Source: Pteria penguin (taxonomy: Eukaryota > Mollusca > Bivalvia > Pterioida > Pteriidae). Taken from it: 64,000 bases of DNA. The notes beneath the pieces are model-generated. The model saw only the letters and a program-made list of their open reading frames with translations, did no database searches and was not told the origin of the DNA. The stretch lies in NCBI GenBank assembly GCA_035048485.1, contig CM068586.1, positions 53,745,667-53,809,666 of the forward strand. The letters run 5' to 3'. Shown one piece after another: positions 21,596 through 34,900 of the stretch. The position numbers were made by a program, and so were the translations under genes. Position 1 is the stretch's first letter. Each line of letters begins with the position of its first letter.

Positions 21596-22830
21596 CGTCA
21601 GCGGATAATAGTGAACTTGTACTGCCTCCCTAACTTGAAAATAATACATAGATATATATGTGTGTTCGATTTACATCAATTTTTCATTTTGATGAAGGGC
21701 AGTATACAAGAACTCGCCAAATTCATTAGGCAACTGATGCGAAGTCAGGCCTTTGGCGATCGGTCAATAGACCTTTTCATGATGACCGTGGGACAGATGG
21801 TTTGGTTGGCAAATGGTAACTTTTCTCTAGCAACTTTTGACGTCAGAATGAAGAAAATGTCTAGAAGTTATGCGGGAACAGCGATTTTCCCAACCAAAAA
21901 CGTCACTCCCGTAGTGAAAGGGTCCGTTGTACTAAATAAGAAACTGAAAACATCTTGTAATTGTGGTTACAGTTTATAAAGGACTCCATTTATCACTAGA
22001 CATTTCTATATCTATGTTTCGTCTATTGTATTTTTGACCGCGATGTGTGGGCCAGGTAACCCACACAAAACATTTACGAAGTCGAGACAGAAGGATTTAA
22101 CACCATGAGAGTTTTAAAAGCAACCTAATCTTACTGAATGTACATCGAAATTTGGTATATGACACTGATAATATCTGCTATATTTGATCATATCTATGAA
22201 TTACTTGTAATATATAGTTGACATTCATTAAAAGAGAAAGTATATGTTTGCTTTAAGCTGAATTCCTACATTATCATGGCAAATATCAAGGCAACATTGC
22301 TATTTCACAGTTCGTATATTGAATTGTTGTCAAGCAACCTTGTTGACCGGAATCTTCGACATGTCGCACCTGTCTCGATTCAGGGCTAAAGATTTAATTC
22401 TTGGGTTTCCGACACACGAGCCAGTTTAGAAGTCCATTTGGAGAAGTTTTTTTTTACTGTGAGGATGATTTTGTACCAGTAAATTAACAAAGCCTTGCAA
22501 AATGATGAAAATATAAAAGACATTGGTAGACTCTTTTTCTGTACCCCTTGGACTGAGTTGGCCAGCTTTGACATACTTAGCAAAGGTTCTGTCAAGATCT
22601 GAACCCCTCAATGAGTTGAACTCACTAAGAACAAAGACTCCAGAGACTGCTAAGAGACACAGAAAGTATGAGAGTAGATAATCTGGATCACGTGGTAAAG
22701 AAACGCCTATCCCATTCCGAGCTGAGAGACATCCAGGACTTGTAACTAGACATAAGGTTTATTCAACAACTTCACTTATATGGTGGAAGGCAAAGTTCTG
22801 TTTAGAAACCACTAGAGAACACCCATAAAG
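21596..22830. other. Tail-to-tail intergenic region
   Basis: Holds the 3'UTR of the plus-strand Mab-21-like gene and the end of NUP214 on the minus strand. No convincing AATAAA for the plus-strand gene; an ATTAAA lies near 22230. ORFs at 21611-21979 and 22386-22611 have no recognisable content. Confidence 0.45.
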
Positions 22831-22850
22831 AAAAACTAGTCTGCAACACT

Positions 22851-22856
22851 TTTATT
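22851..22856 (-). promoter_or_regulatory. NUP214 polyadenylation signal AATAAA
   Basis: AATAAA on the minus strand, 87 nt after the stop codon, giving a short 3'UTR; cleavage is expected around 22830-22840. Confidence 0.7.
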
Positions 22857-22942
22857 TCTCAAATCTTCACAATCTTCAAATTGTTGTTTTCAACACATCT
22901 GTCCTGTTTTCAATATCCCCACAAAAAAGTTCATTCCCTTGC

Positions 22943-22976
22943 TCAACCTCTGTATCCAGTGAAGGATGGACTGGAT
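22943..22976 (-). CDS. NUP214: NUP214 exon 30 (last, with stop)
   Basis: Acceptor GTAATTTTCAG|A. Completes Gly and encodes SSPSFTGYRG then TGA at 22943-22945. Too short for ORF prediction; found by phase matching to the microexon. Confidence 0.85.
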
Positions 22977-25900
22977 CTGAAAATTACAATAACAATATAA
23001 TTTTATTATATGTAGATGAGTCTGTAGTCTTCAAATATAATATAAATTACAATCTACCACTTCATCTGAAGTAATGAGTATAATAGGGTTCAAAACTTAT
23101 CTTTAAAGCAAAACATAAACTTTTGCTTAATTTAAGCTTGCAAACTGCAGAAACAGTCTTACAAATACGGTAAATGTTAATGTTATAATGACAGTGGTGA
23201 GAAGAATTAGTTATATATCGGTAACTATATCGCTGTCATCATTGCTTCCTAGGTTACTGAACTCCTTTTCTTTAATATCAATGAATTAGCTTTATTTCCT
23301 TTGCTTGGCCAGATAAGAAGGATTCTCTGTCCTTGTCCGAAATTTCAGACCCCTCGAAATAAATTCAGCACTTCTAGTATAGTTATCATGTTTCCATCTA
23401 TGTATGTCATTTAGTTGTCAGTTTTAGCCATACAGATCTTGGAACTGATGTTGATGACGTCATAATGAACATTAAAATTATTCTACCATAATAACAATGC
23501 TGTATTGCAATCTAAGAAGTAAGATTCTCAATTTCTCCAATATCACCCTCTAAACCAAATATATGTTTATGACCAAGGGTCAGTGTCTTCTATGCAGTTT
23601 TGAATATTTAATTGTTTTCAAAAGAACATGGAGACTAAGGTTGGTTATAAAATTTTTAAATGAATTTTGACTTTTTGTTTTAAACTTGCAAAACTGATTT
23701 TTTACTCGCATTTTGCAGGTGTAAATAGTGTGTGGCCCAAGTATAAAATTCTTTATGCTGGCACTGACAAAAGTATATGCTTTTATATACTTACATTTAT
23801 ATCTTTTATATTCTATACGATAAAATTAAAAACCAAAACAAACTAAAGTTAACAATTACTGAGAATGACTTTCCTTTATGATCAAATTGAATTGGTGTGT
23901 TTTTCAAAGTCATTATTATTGTTCCTAACTACAGTGAGACTTGTTTTAAGTTGCCACCAAAGGGAAAGTGGCCACAAAGGTGAGAAAGTGGCCACAAAAG
24001 GGAAGGTGGGAAAGTTGCACTAAAAGAAGGGTGGGAAAGTGGCCACCAAAGGAAAGGTGGGAAAGTAGCCACCAAAGGAAAGGTGGGAAAGTAGCCACTA
24101 AAGGCAAGTTTGGATAGTGGCTACTGAAGGGAAGGTGGGAAAGTGGCCATCAATGGGAAGATGGGAAAGTGGCCACCAAGGTCGGAAAGGTGATCACCAA
24201 AGGAAAGGTGGGAAAATGGTTACCAAAGGGAAGGTGAGATACAGGCCACCAAAGAGAAGGGGGGAAATGGCCATCAAAAGGGTAGATGGGAAAGTAGCCA
24301 CCAAAGGGAAGTGGGAAAGTAGTCACTTCAGACAGTCTCTTAATACTGGTAAATTTTGTACAGACAACTGGCAGGAAAGAAACAGAGAAGGTGATTGTTT
24401 ACGACAGGTAACTGCTAATGCAGGGTGTCCTTTAAAGCATGACTGAGTGTACTTTGGTTTGAACACCAATGAATTGGAGTTTAATACAAAAAAAGATATT
24501 GAATCTGGTGTGCTTCATTAGCATATAATTTTTACGAGTACATATATTGTTTTAACATCTAAATCATTACACTATCACACTATACCTTGTGACTATTCAG
24601 GTACTACAAACTTACCCCATGGAAGGATTTGATCCAAATCCTGAATAAGAAAAAAATAAAGTCGTAAACATACAAGTTTGAAAAGTAAAACAAAGACCCC
24701 AATACATTATCTTACACTGCTATAACATAAATTAATAACAGTTTCATGTTACAGTAAATTTGCCAGGAACAATGGGTACATGTAACAAGCAAACTGCAGA
24801 AAGCAACCCCTCATTTGACCTTGACTTCTGACCTTTGAAATTTAACATTAATTGGAATCTTATACAAATCATAAGCAATAATTATGGAGTGTTCACAAGG
24901 TAGGCAGAAATGAATAAATTAATGAATGAAATTAAAACCAATGAAGAAAACGAGTTTGAAACTGTAAACACATGCATCATATTATTTCATCCATAAATCT
25001 TGCTTCGAAGAGGATGAACAAGGTTCAAAGAGAACAAGAATGAAATTTGACTATTATTATTATATGCTTAAAAAAATGATAATTCCTGGAGTGCTGACAG
25101 GAAGTTGGATTGATGGCCTCTTGTATAGTTAAACCAATATAGCCTTTTGTGTATTGTAGCAAAAAGAAATGCTATAATGATAAATTCATGTACAGCTGAT
25201 TCTTGTTTAGTCAAGCACTGCTAGCTGGAACTCCCAATTAGCTCAAACCGCACTGAAAGTCCCGATTCTAATTTCTTCATATAACGATACATTCCTAATT
25301 CAAAACTCCACTTAAATCAAACATTTTTTACAAGGGCCCTTCGAGTTCAAGTTAAAGAAGAAATTAATCTGAGCCATCCTACCTGGACTTGAACCAAATC
25401 CTCCGGTACCTCCTCCAAATACTGGGGAGGAACCAAAACCTCCTCCACCCTGTGCACCAAATCCTCCTCCAGGGCTCTGTCCATCAAAACCAGTTCCCCC
25501 TCCTTGTGCCAGAGTACCAAAGCTTGGTGCATCAGTATTCTGTGCAAGGCTTCCAAATGTTGGACTGTTAGAGCTCGCAAAACTGGAATGAAAAGCCATC
25601 ATTATTACATGTACTTGCTAAAGTGGATTTTGCTTGGGTATAATTAGATTTTTTATTCCAGAGTTCAACAAAAGATTCTTCCTATATGGAATCGTCAGTT
25701 CTGGGGCCAGTTGTTTGAAACTTTAACCACTGGTCAAGCTAACCACTGGTTAAAGGCTGAGAGACAATTAATTTAATTTATAAGATATCTGTATAAAGAT
25801 CTAAATTACATTGTAATGCTGGTTACATACGCTACAAATCAGTACACACACTAAAACTTAAAGTCTTCTTTATCTTAAAGTCTTCTTTATCTTAAAGTCT

Positions 25901-28900
25901 TCTCGTTTCAAAGATGAAGTTGGATGAAATTTAACCATTGGTTAGCTTAAGCAGTGGATAAAGTTTCGAACAACAGGCCCCAGATAGACAATTTAAAGTT
26001 GTAGTCTACTTTAGCTGGATCAATGTCTGGCAAGAGTTTTGAGGATCACAGAAATAACTTGAGAACACTTTACTTGTCACTAAAACACAACTTGACCCAG
26101 TAAAAAAAATAAAACCAAAAACCAAAAAACTACTGAATGCACCGTTGTCCCATAGGTGTCAAAATTATTCTGTGTACTCTGTGTTACCTTTCTTAAAGTC
26201 TTCTATATGCATTTATGTGCCTTAAGCTAGCATCAAATTTTCAACTAAAACTTACTTTGAGAATCCAGCACCACCAGAACTGGCCTGAGAACCAAAGGTG
26301 GCTCCCCCGACAGGTGACCCAAATGTTGCTCCTCCTCCAAATGCTGCACCACCACCAAATGAAGCTGGTGAACCAAAACTGGTTTGGGTGCCACCAAATG
26401 TTGGACTGTTTCCAAAGGCTGGGCTACCACCAAATGCAGGTGTACCACCAAATGCTAGGAAGAGAAAGAAATATCAAATATTGAAACCATTTTCAGACAT
26501 ATGCATTTCTCTCAAGTTTAGATAAAATGCAAATATGAGGTTACAAAACACATTGCAATATTTAATTGTTACATGCTCTTTTTGGGCAGGTATTTATCTT
26601 TTTGCATCAGTTTTAATTTCATTCCTGCTTTCCTTTTTTGTATCAATGAGAATTTTGGACATCTACAAAATAAGATCACTATTTTTACATACCTTCAGCA
26701 TTATATGTATTTCCATTAATTAAACAATGAAGTTAGATGGTTCAAAATCCATTATTCCATGCACTAAGTAAAATGAAAGCAAAACTTTCTAATTTGGAAG
26801 TATGACTTCTTATGTTGATCATCTACACGTGACTGATCATTTTGAGAAATATTTTTGTGTTATATGTTGCCTGGCTAAAACAGATTACGCAAGTATTTTC
26901 TTCCAGAAAGCCATCTTTTTATTTCCAAGAATTAAAAACGATGATGTTTTTAGAGCCCTTTCAATTTATCCTACCTGGAGTAGCCTGTTTCTGAACCCCA
27001 AATCCAGATGCAGCTATGCTACTACCTCCCCCACTGAATCCAGAAAATGCTCCAGTTCCACTTGTTGATGTTCCAGATGATCCAAAGCTGGCAGACGTAC
27101 TACTATTTCCAAACAAACTCGCTGAAAGCAACAGAATCTTGTTAACAGACCAAATATTTAGCAATTACTCACCAAGAGTTGTCAGAAGACAACAGAATCT
27201 TGTTAACAGACCAAATGTTTAGCAATTACTCACCAAGAGTTGTCAGAAGACAACAGAGCTCACAGGTGGCAACCAAATTCAAATAGCAATTTTTTTTGTA
27301 AGTAGGTCAATCTTGAAGGTCAAGGTCAAAATGAAAAATTTTTAATACATAATGAAAGGTCTTGTCACAAGGAATACACACATGAAATATCTATCTCTTA
27401 CTGTTCATAAGTTATGACCAAGGTTAAAGTTTTTTAAAAGTAGGTCAAACTTCAAGATCAAGGTAAAAACTTTTGGTACCCAATGAAATGTCTTGGCACA
27501 AGAAATCCTCATGTCAAATATTAAGCCTGTCTCTAAAGCTTTAAAGTTATGATCCAGGTTAAAGTTTTAGTCTATGGACGACAACAATGATGCCAGGGGT
27601 ATGACAATAGCTCTCTGGACATTTGTCCAAGCAAGCTAAAAATGTAATCAAAGAACCAAAAGTCCTAAGAGCATAGTTCAACAAAGTTTTCATGATACAT
27701 ATATTTATTTGATATACAACAGGAATGTTGGCTCATAAATCAGCATTCTTTATCAATAACATCATTTTAATCAGTTTCTATTATCACTGAATAATTTATT
27801 GCACAATTATACATTGTACATTAATGTATTTTCCTGATACAGTAAAACTATTTACATTTTAGTTTGCTTCATACAAATACACAATTAATGTATGTACATT
27901 ATAAATTTAACACACTGAATATGAATAGACTTGCATGCAATTGCTTATGAAATTTTACAAAACTGAATAATGCAGAAAATCTGATCTGCCCAGATATTAA
28001 CATTCAACATAAGTTGACACAAAAATTAGTATTTTGAAATATAAAAAGTAATATACGCTCTGATTTAATACCTGCACTTGATGTGGCTGCTCCAAAGGAA
28101 GGCACTGCTCCGAATGGATTAGTATTGGCCTTTTCTGCCGATGGCTGACCTCCCAGACCAGAAAATAGGCCTCCGCCACTACCAAAACCTCCTCCAAAGG
28201 AACCACTGCCAGATCCTCCTCCAAAAGCAGAAGAACTAGTGGTAGTAGTAGTTTGTCCAAATGGGCTGTTAGAAAATAATTGAAATACATGTATAACATC
28301 AAATATACAGAATTCAAAATATTTTCAAATTCTGATGACTTTCAGTTTTATAAGAATATAAATTTCATACAAATGAAATGATTGTAAAAAAAAATATAAC
28401 TAGATATGTTGGTACATAATGACAGCCCCATCAGCAGCAAAAGTGAAATATGACATTTTTTTGACAGTACATGTGGTGGTCCAAGGACCACAACTCCAGA
28501 AAAGTTTGAACAGCATTCCCTTTGCAATATGTACATCTACATATTTAGATCTTTGGCAGAACTTACTTTTATTGAAATCCTTCTAAGAGTAAAGGAGGAG
28601 TTGCAAAGACAAGGTAACTTTACAATATATGCATAGACATCTAAGTCCAAGGGGCATAACTCCAACAAAAATTATTCAACCGGCACCAAAATATTACTTG
28701 ACTTAGATAATTTCATGGTGTATCTGTATACCAAATTTCAAGTCAATATGTGCATTCATTGCAAAGATATATATAGCATGGAAACTGTAATTACTGGAAA
28801 TTATCTAAGTCCAAGGGGCATAACACCTTTCAAAATTATTTGATCATCACCGAATTAAATCTTGACCTAGATATTCTCAAGATGTATCTATATACAAAAC

Positions 28901-31900
28901 TTCAATTCAATATATGCATTCTTTACAAAAATAAGGTACAGTAACTGTTGTTATTGGAAATATTTTAAGTCCATTGGGTATTATAATTCCGTCAAATAAT
29001 ATTCGATCAAAACCAAATCAGAACTTGAGATAGATTATCTTGTGATGTATCAATATACCAAATTTCAATTCAATATGTACACCCATTGCAGAGATAGAGC
29101 ATGGAAACGAAATGATGATGGAATGACAGAATGAAGGAAGGAAGGAAATAGGTAACACTATATGCCCCAACCATTATCAATTGCGAGGCATAATAAAAGT
29201 TTAATATACCTTTCACCAACTACTGAGTTTGATATGCACCATCCTACATAACTTTTGTTTTGTTCAAGTTATCACTAGCTTACAACTTCACTTTATGCTT
29301 TATACATTGTTTGGCTTTCAGATCACTGATAAGGGTTCCTTACCCAAAATATTATCACTGATAAGGGTTTCTTACCTGAAATATGATAACTGGTAAGGGT
29401 TCCTTACCCGAAATATGCATGTATTGCCCATAGTGCAGATCAGATTTAAATTGTGCACTATATTCTGGAGTCTTCTCTCATAAAATTAAACTTAATGTAT
29501 TTGTAAAAAACTGAAGCTTCCTTTTGTTAAGTAACAGTGACCTTTGACCACCCTCAAACACACCTTTGACTTCACCCAAAACACACAAACATAAATGGTG
29601 ACTTTATTTTATCACCCTGGAACTGTGTTGTTAGAAGATAATACATGTAAAACTTCAGTGTCTTGTTTATCTACCCACCTTGATGCCTGTCCAAAAGCTG
29701 GAGCTCCAAATGCTGGTTTAGGAAAAGCAGAACTCTGGCCAAATGCTGGAGTCCCAGTGCTAGTGGACTTTCCAAATGGGGAGGCAGACGATACTTGTGT
29801 ACTACCAAAGACAGGGGCTGAAGTACTACTTGTAGAGCCTCCAAACAATGTTGATACAGTTGTTTTTGCTTGGCTTCCAAACAAGGGTGTAGTGCTTGCA
29901 CTTGACTGACCACCAAATAGAGGAGTAGTGCTGGTTGAACTTCCAAACAAAGGGGCAGCACTTGTACTTGTGCCACCAAAGGCAGGGGTAGCGGCTGATG
30001 TAGTCTGTCCACCAAATAAAGGTTTAGTCTCGGTTGGTTTGCTGAATAATGGTGCTGCTGCACTAGTTGTTTCAGACTGGCTACCAAAGATATTTGGTGC
30101 ACTGGTGGTGCTTGTTTTATCTCCAAAAACTGAGGATGTGGTTTCCGGTTTCTGTTGACCAAATGTAAATTCAGATGAGCCAGCAGACGATACTGCAAAT
30201 ATTGATGATGCCGATGTAATTGATCCACCAAATATAGAGCTAGTGGTGGTTGTTGGTTTGGCACCAAATAATCCCCCACTAGATGAAGAGGAACTGAATA
30301 ATCCACCACTGGAACTGGCAGGCGTAGAGGATGAAGTGCTAAGTGCACTAGCTACCAATACCTCTTTCCCAAATAGGCCGGTTACTGGTTTCTGACCAAA
30401 TAAACCAGTGCCAGCAGTGGAAAGAGAAGACTGTCCAAAAACACCAACAGGAGTTGACGTTTGTCCAACCACACTTCCCTCACTGACTACTTCCTTTTGT
30501 CCCTGATCAGCATCTGATGGTTGTGCAATGATTGTAGTTGAAGTCGAGCTTTCATCGTCATCATCTGCTGCTTGTAATAAAGAAGCAAGACCTGACTGCG
30601 CTGACACTGTCACCTGAGGAACAGACTGCGACGGCACTGACAGCTGTGGAGATGACTGCGCAAGTGCGGTCGGCTGTGGAACAGACTGTACTGATGATGT
30701 AAGTTGAACCCCTGCCTGTACTGATACAGACGGTTGTGGATCTGCCTGTACTGAAACTGCAGGCTGTACACCGCTAGCTGCAGGCTGTACACCACTAGCT
30801 GCAGCAGCCTCTGTGGATTTCAGGTCAGTATTATCTGTGCCACTTGTAGTAGTGGATTTTCCTCCAAACAGGTTTTTCGGTGTCATACTCTTCTGTCCAA
30901 ACAATCCAGTTGGTGAAGAGAAGGTTGGTTTATCAGCCACAGATGAAGGTGTGCTGCCAGTTGGCATTTTGAATACAGTAGTGTTTGGAGGCAACATCTG
31001 TACTTCCTTTGATATAACAGGGTCATTGGATTTCTTCTCGACACCTTCAGATTTGGCCTTTACATCTTCATCTTCTGTATCAGACTCTACTAGTGCTGAA
31101 AATATACAATGTACTCAAAGTTAAACTGCTAAAATGAGGCATGCAACTTCTATGACCCCTGGACCAAGAACATCTTTATAATTCTTAAATGGTACAAAAT
31201 GATTCCTTTTCTGTTAAAATCATGAATCATTCAAATCTGAATAATTTAAACTACCCAAATGATAGTTGTAACGTCTCTGTCATTTCTAGGTATGTGATTG
31301 AACAATCTCATTAAATTTGATCTTTCAAGCTCCTACTATAGACTAAATCGTGATGGACGATCTCATCACTGCCCATAAGTATTCATCTCTGACTAACCAA
31401 TCGGGGTATCGGCTGGGCTAGTTTGACAGAGTTGTAGATTTTACTATATAAAGAATGTTAACAAAAATTGATGCTCTTATGCTAAGAAAATGTCTCATTC
31501 TTTAGGAAACGTATAATTTGTAGACTTTAATTTGAGCATTCAACAACTCCTCATAACAAAAGTGTAGAACAATAATAATAATAAAATTTACCATTAGAGA
31601 GGTCAATCTGAGATGACCCCTTACAGGGAGTGTTGAGATCTTCCACAGTAACTTACAATGGAGCATGAAAGATCAAATTTGAATGAGATTGGTGTCTGAA
31701 AAGCTATATAAAGTTAATTCACTGATATGAAATTTGGGAATTATATAGTCATGAAACTAATCTGTGATGTTAATAGTTTTCTTTTGAAACTAGTTTTTGT
31801 ATTAATTTATGAATATCATGATTTGTGTAGTACCTTTTGCTAACAATGAATCAGTCAGGTTAGTTGTTGATTTAGTGGTTGAAGTAGTAGAGCTTGTAGT

Positions 31901-34900
31901 AGCAGTTAATGAACTGGTCGTGCTAGCAACACTTGTGATGCCACCAAAGCTTGTCTTCCCACTAAACATAAAAGTAGACGTTCCTTTTCCAGATGGCGCT
32001 CCAAAGCTGAAAGCTGAAAACGTACATAAACATAACAATTGTATTGAAAACAATTTGAAGTTTCACTATAAAGTAACAACAGCTAGACCCATGTAAATAT
32101 GATGAAATAGAATTAACAATCAAAATGGGTTCTCAAATATACATGTTCAAAGGAGCATGTCACCTGCTATCCATTTTTTTAAAGTGCAATTCTAACTTGA
32201 CAGATGGATGGATGGATGGACAGATGGATAATAAACACAAAGACAGATGAGCAGACAATTATATGTCAGATATAACAATCCATAAATCCTGGGACATAAC
32301 AATATATTCAATAACTAAAAGTTGCAATACTTGTCTTGTCACCACACCAAGAATATTTCACCTATTTATGGTGGTGGCGACCAGTGTTTAGTGGAGATGG
32401 GAAGCATAGAGAACCACTGACCTTCAGGAAGTCTGTTGCCCGACCCTCCTACTTACACATGATAGTCGTACAAAGCTCCAGTGATTTCAGTGCTTTAGCC
32501 CACTGGGACCATTTACCATAACTCACACTTGCAGTATTTACAGTTATAAGATAAGCATGTGGTTGGTACCTGTGGTGGCAGATGGTGGTGCAACACTAGG
32601 CTGGCTGGTCTGACTCAGGCCAAATCCCTTCAGTGTATTGCTGATCGCAGGATGAGATTTAGAGGCTGTAAATATATTCCAAATGTTATTTTAAACATTA
32701 TAAACAAATATACATGAAATATGTAGAACAAGTTGTGTATGTGAAACACTAGTGCCCCCATAGCAACAAAGTACAAAAAGTTATTTTTAGCGAGGTCATT
32801 GTCAAGGTCAAAAGGTCACTGACCTAGGTGTCATTTGAAAGGGCTTCATTAGTTGAGTACTCATGTGAAATATGAAGTCTCTATCCCTCACGGTTCAAAA
32901 GTTATGGCCAAGGTTAAAGTTGACAACAGACTGACAGACAGAAAGACAGACAAACAGACAGGACAAAAACAATATGCCCCTGATCTATTGATCCGTGGGC
33001 ATAAAAATTAGAAAATTAGAACACATGAAGTCCATTTATTAATAAACCATGGGTAAGTCCGTTAAAACCTGATATATTTTGTTAACATTGTTCATGTCAT
33101 TATCTTGGGGAACTTAAGATCACAGAATCTTAATGACTGGACTAGCACCACTGTACTTTTCCAATATCTTAAAAATTAACAGGACAAAATGGTGACCATT
33201 TTGAGATTGTAAGAGTCAAAAATTTCCAAATGGAGTCTCAAGATGATATGACTGACAAAATTTTTTCAAAAGATACCATGACTGTTACAATATCATACTT
33301 CCTTTCCATCATTGTCATTATTTCCATTTTATTTGTTTAGAGAGAAACGAAAGTGTACCTTAACAATGAATGTCACTGATAGCAGCTCACAAGTCCAAAG
33401 TGGAAAAAAGGGGTAACAGACAAGATTCAGTTTATTTTTTCATTTGTTTAATCCACTTTCAAAACATTTTCATCTCTACTGTTACAGCGCTACAACTACA
33501 TGATTTACTTCTCAACATTACTCAAGCTAAGGTAAGGAATCTTTGACATCCCTCTTCAACAGCCTCTCTCTGATATATAACTCCTGTTTTACATCCGGGC
33601 TATCAGGTATACACCCAGTATAATAATTCCATCCATAGAAATGGGAAAGCCAGAATTCCAGTAAGTAGCAAACTTTAGACTACTACGATGAATTCAGGTC
33701 AAAACAGAACTTTCTTCTTGAAAATAAGGAGATTCTTAAATCTATATGAAAGGACTTGAAAGTCCTCAAGGTCGGTATTGCATGGTCAAGTACATCAAAG
33801 GTAATAAAGTCGTGATCCACCAAGAGATCACACATCAAGCGTGTAACATTTAGGATCAGTATTGACAAAAACACGGTCTGCGCACAGGTGCTCGTTTTCA
33901 TATAAACAACGGCTCTGCCCTGTACACCCCTGTACATCTCCGTCTCGTACTATATATTTATCTCATTCTCTCTTATCACTTTTGATGTGACAGTAGTGTG
34001 AAATTAGCAATCTGGACAGCCTCCCGCTGTACATGTACATGTGGGATGGAGATCTATAAATAACTGGCTATTTTTAGTAGCATTACACATCAACAACTAC
34101 CAAGACGTTTGTTTATCGTTGTAACGAGAAGATTGTAGAGTACTTTGAATTCCACTGTTATAAAAAGAAGCGATATTCTCAAGTTTTATTAATTATAATA
34201 CAACGGATACTAGTACGGACTAGTAGTGTACTTCTTAAATTATGGCACAGCTCAACAATAATGACAATCGTACTTTTTCGGAACTTTCCATCGAGTATTC
34301 GGAAACACTGCATGTCCTCTAGCACATGAATATAACTCGACTAAATCGATGGAATAACGGCACATCTATTTTCTCATCTGATCAAACTTATCTTGTATTG
34401 ACTCATACAATTTGAATTATAAGTACTAAAAGTAATCTAATCAAGCTTTTTCTAAATATTGACACACTATTTATACACGAGGAGGTATTTTCTGCGTTCC
34501 ACGCGTTCACCACAGCATATTGTAACGACTAGGGTCTGGAATTGCTATGCAATTCCAACCAAAAATCATGAAAAATGTGTGCCCAGAAAAGAACAGACCT
34601 TCTTTCAATATCATATAACAAGAATGACATCATGCCAGACAAAACTACTATCTGCATCGCTTTACTCTGGATGATGAATGTTTTTAATGTGTTGTTACTG
34701 TAGAATGATGAAAATTTCTATGACAAAAAAAAATATACATGTATGTTGCACATATCATGAGAAATGAGAACAATATGAAGTAGGTATAATGCTTTTACAC
34801 TTGCTCATGTTCTGTGTTCTGGATGTGAAAGCAATGCTTAATTAGATTGATTGATTAATTGATTATTGTTTTATGTCACTCCATGATTATTTAACGTATA

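Noticed and set aside
21611..21979. 122-codon ORF after the Mab-21-like stop
   Set aside because: No family match and lies in the expected 3'UTR; no splice link found.
26215..26525. Plus-strand Pro-rich ORFs
   Set aside because: Antisense of NUP214 exon 27.
29595..30158. Plus-strand ORFs rich in PNAG/PNKG patterns
   Set aside because: Antisense shadow of the FG repeats; no splice sites or start context on that strand.
29671..30348. 225-codon minus-strand ORF in another frame
   Set aside because: Shadow of NUP214 exon 24, whose FG frame is unambiguous.
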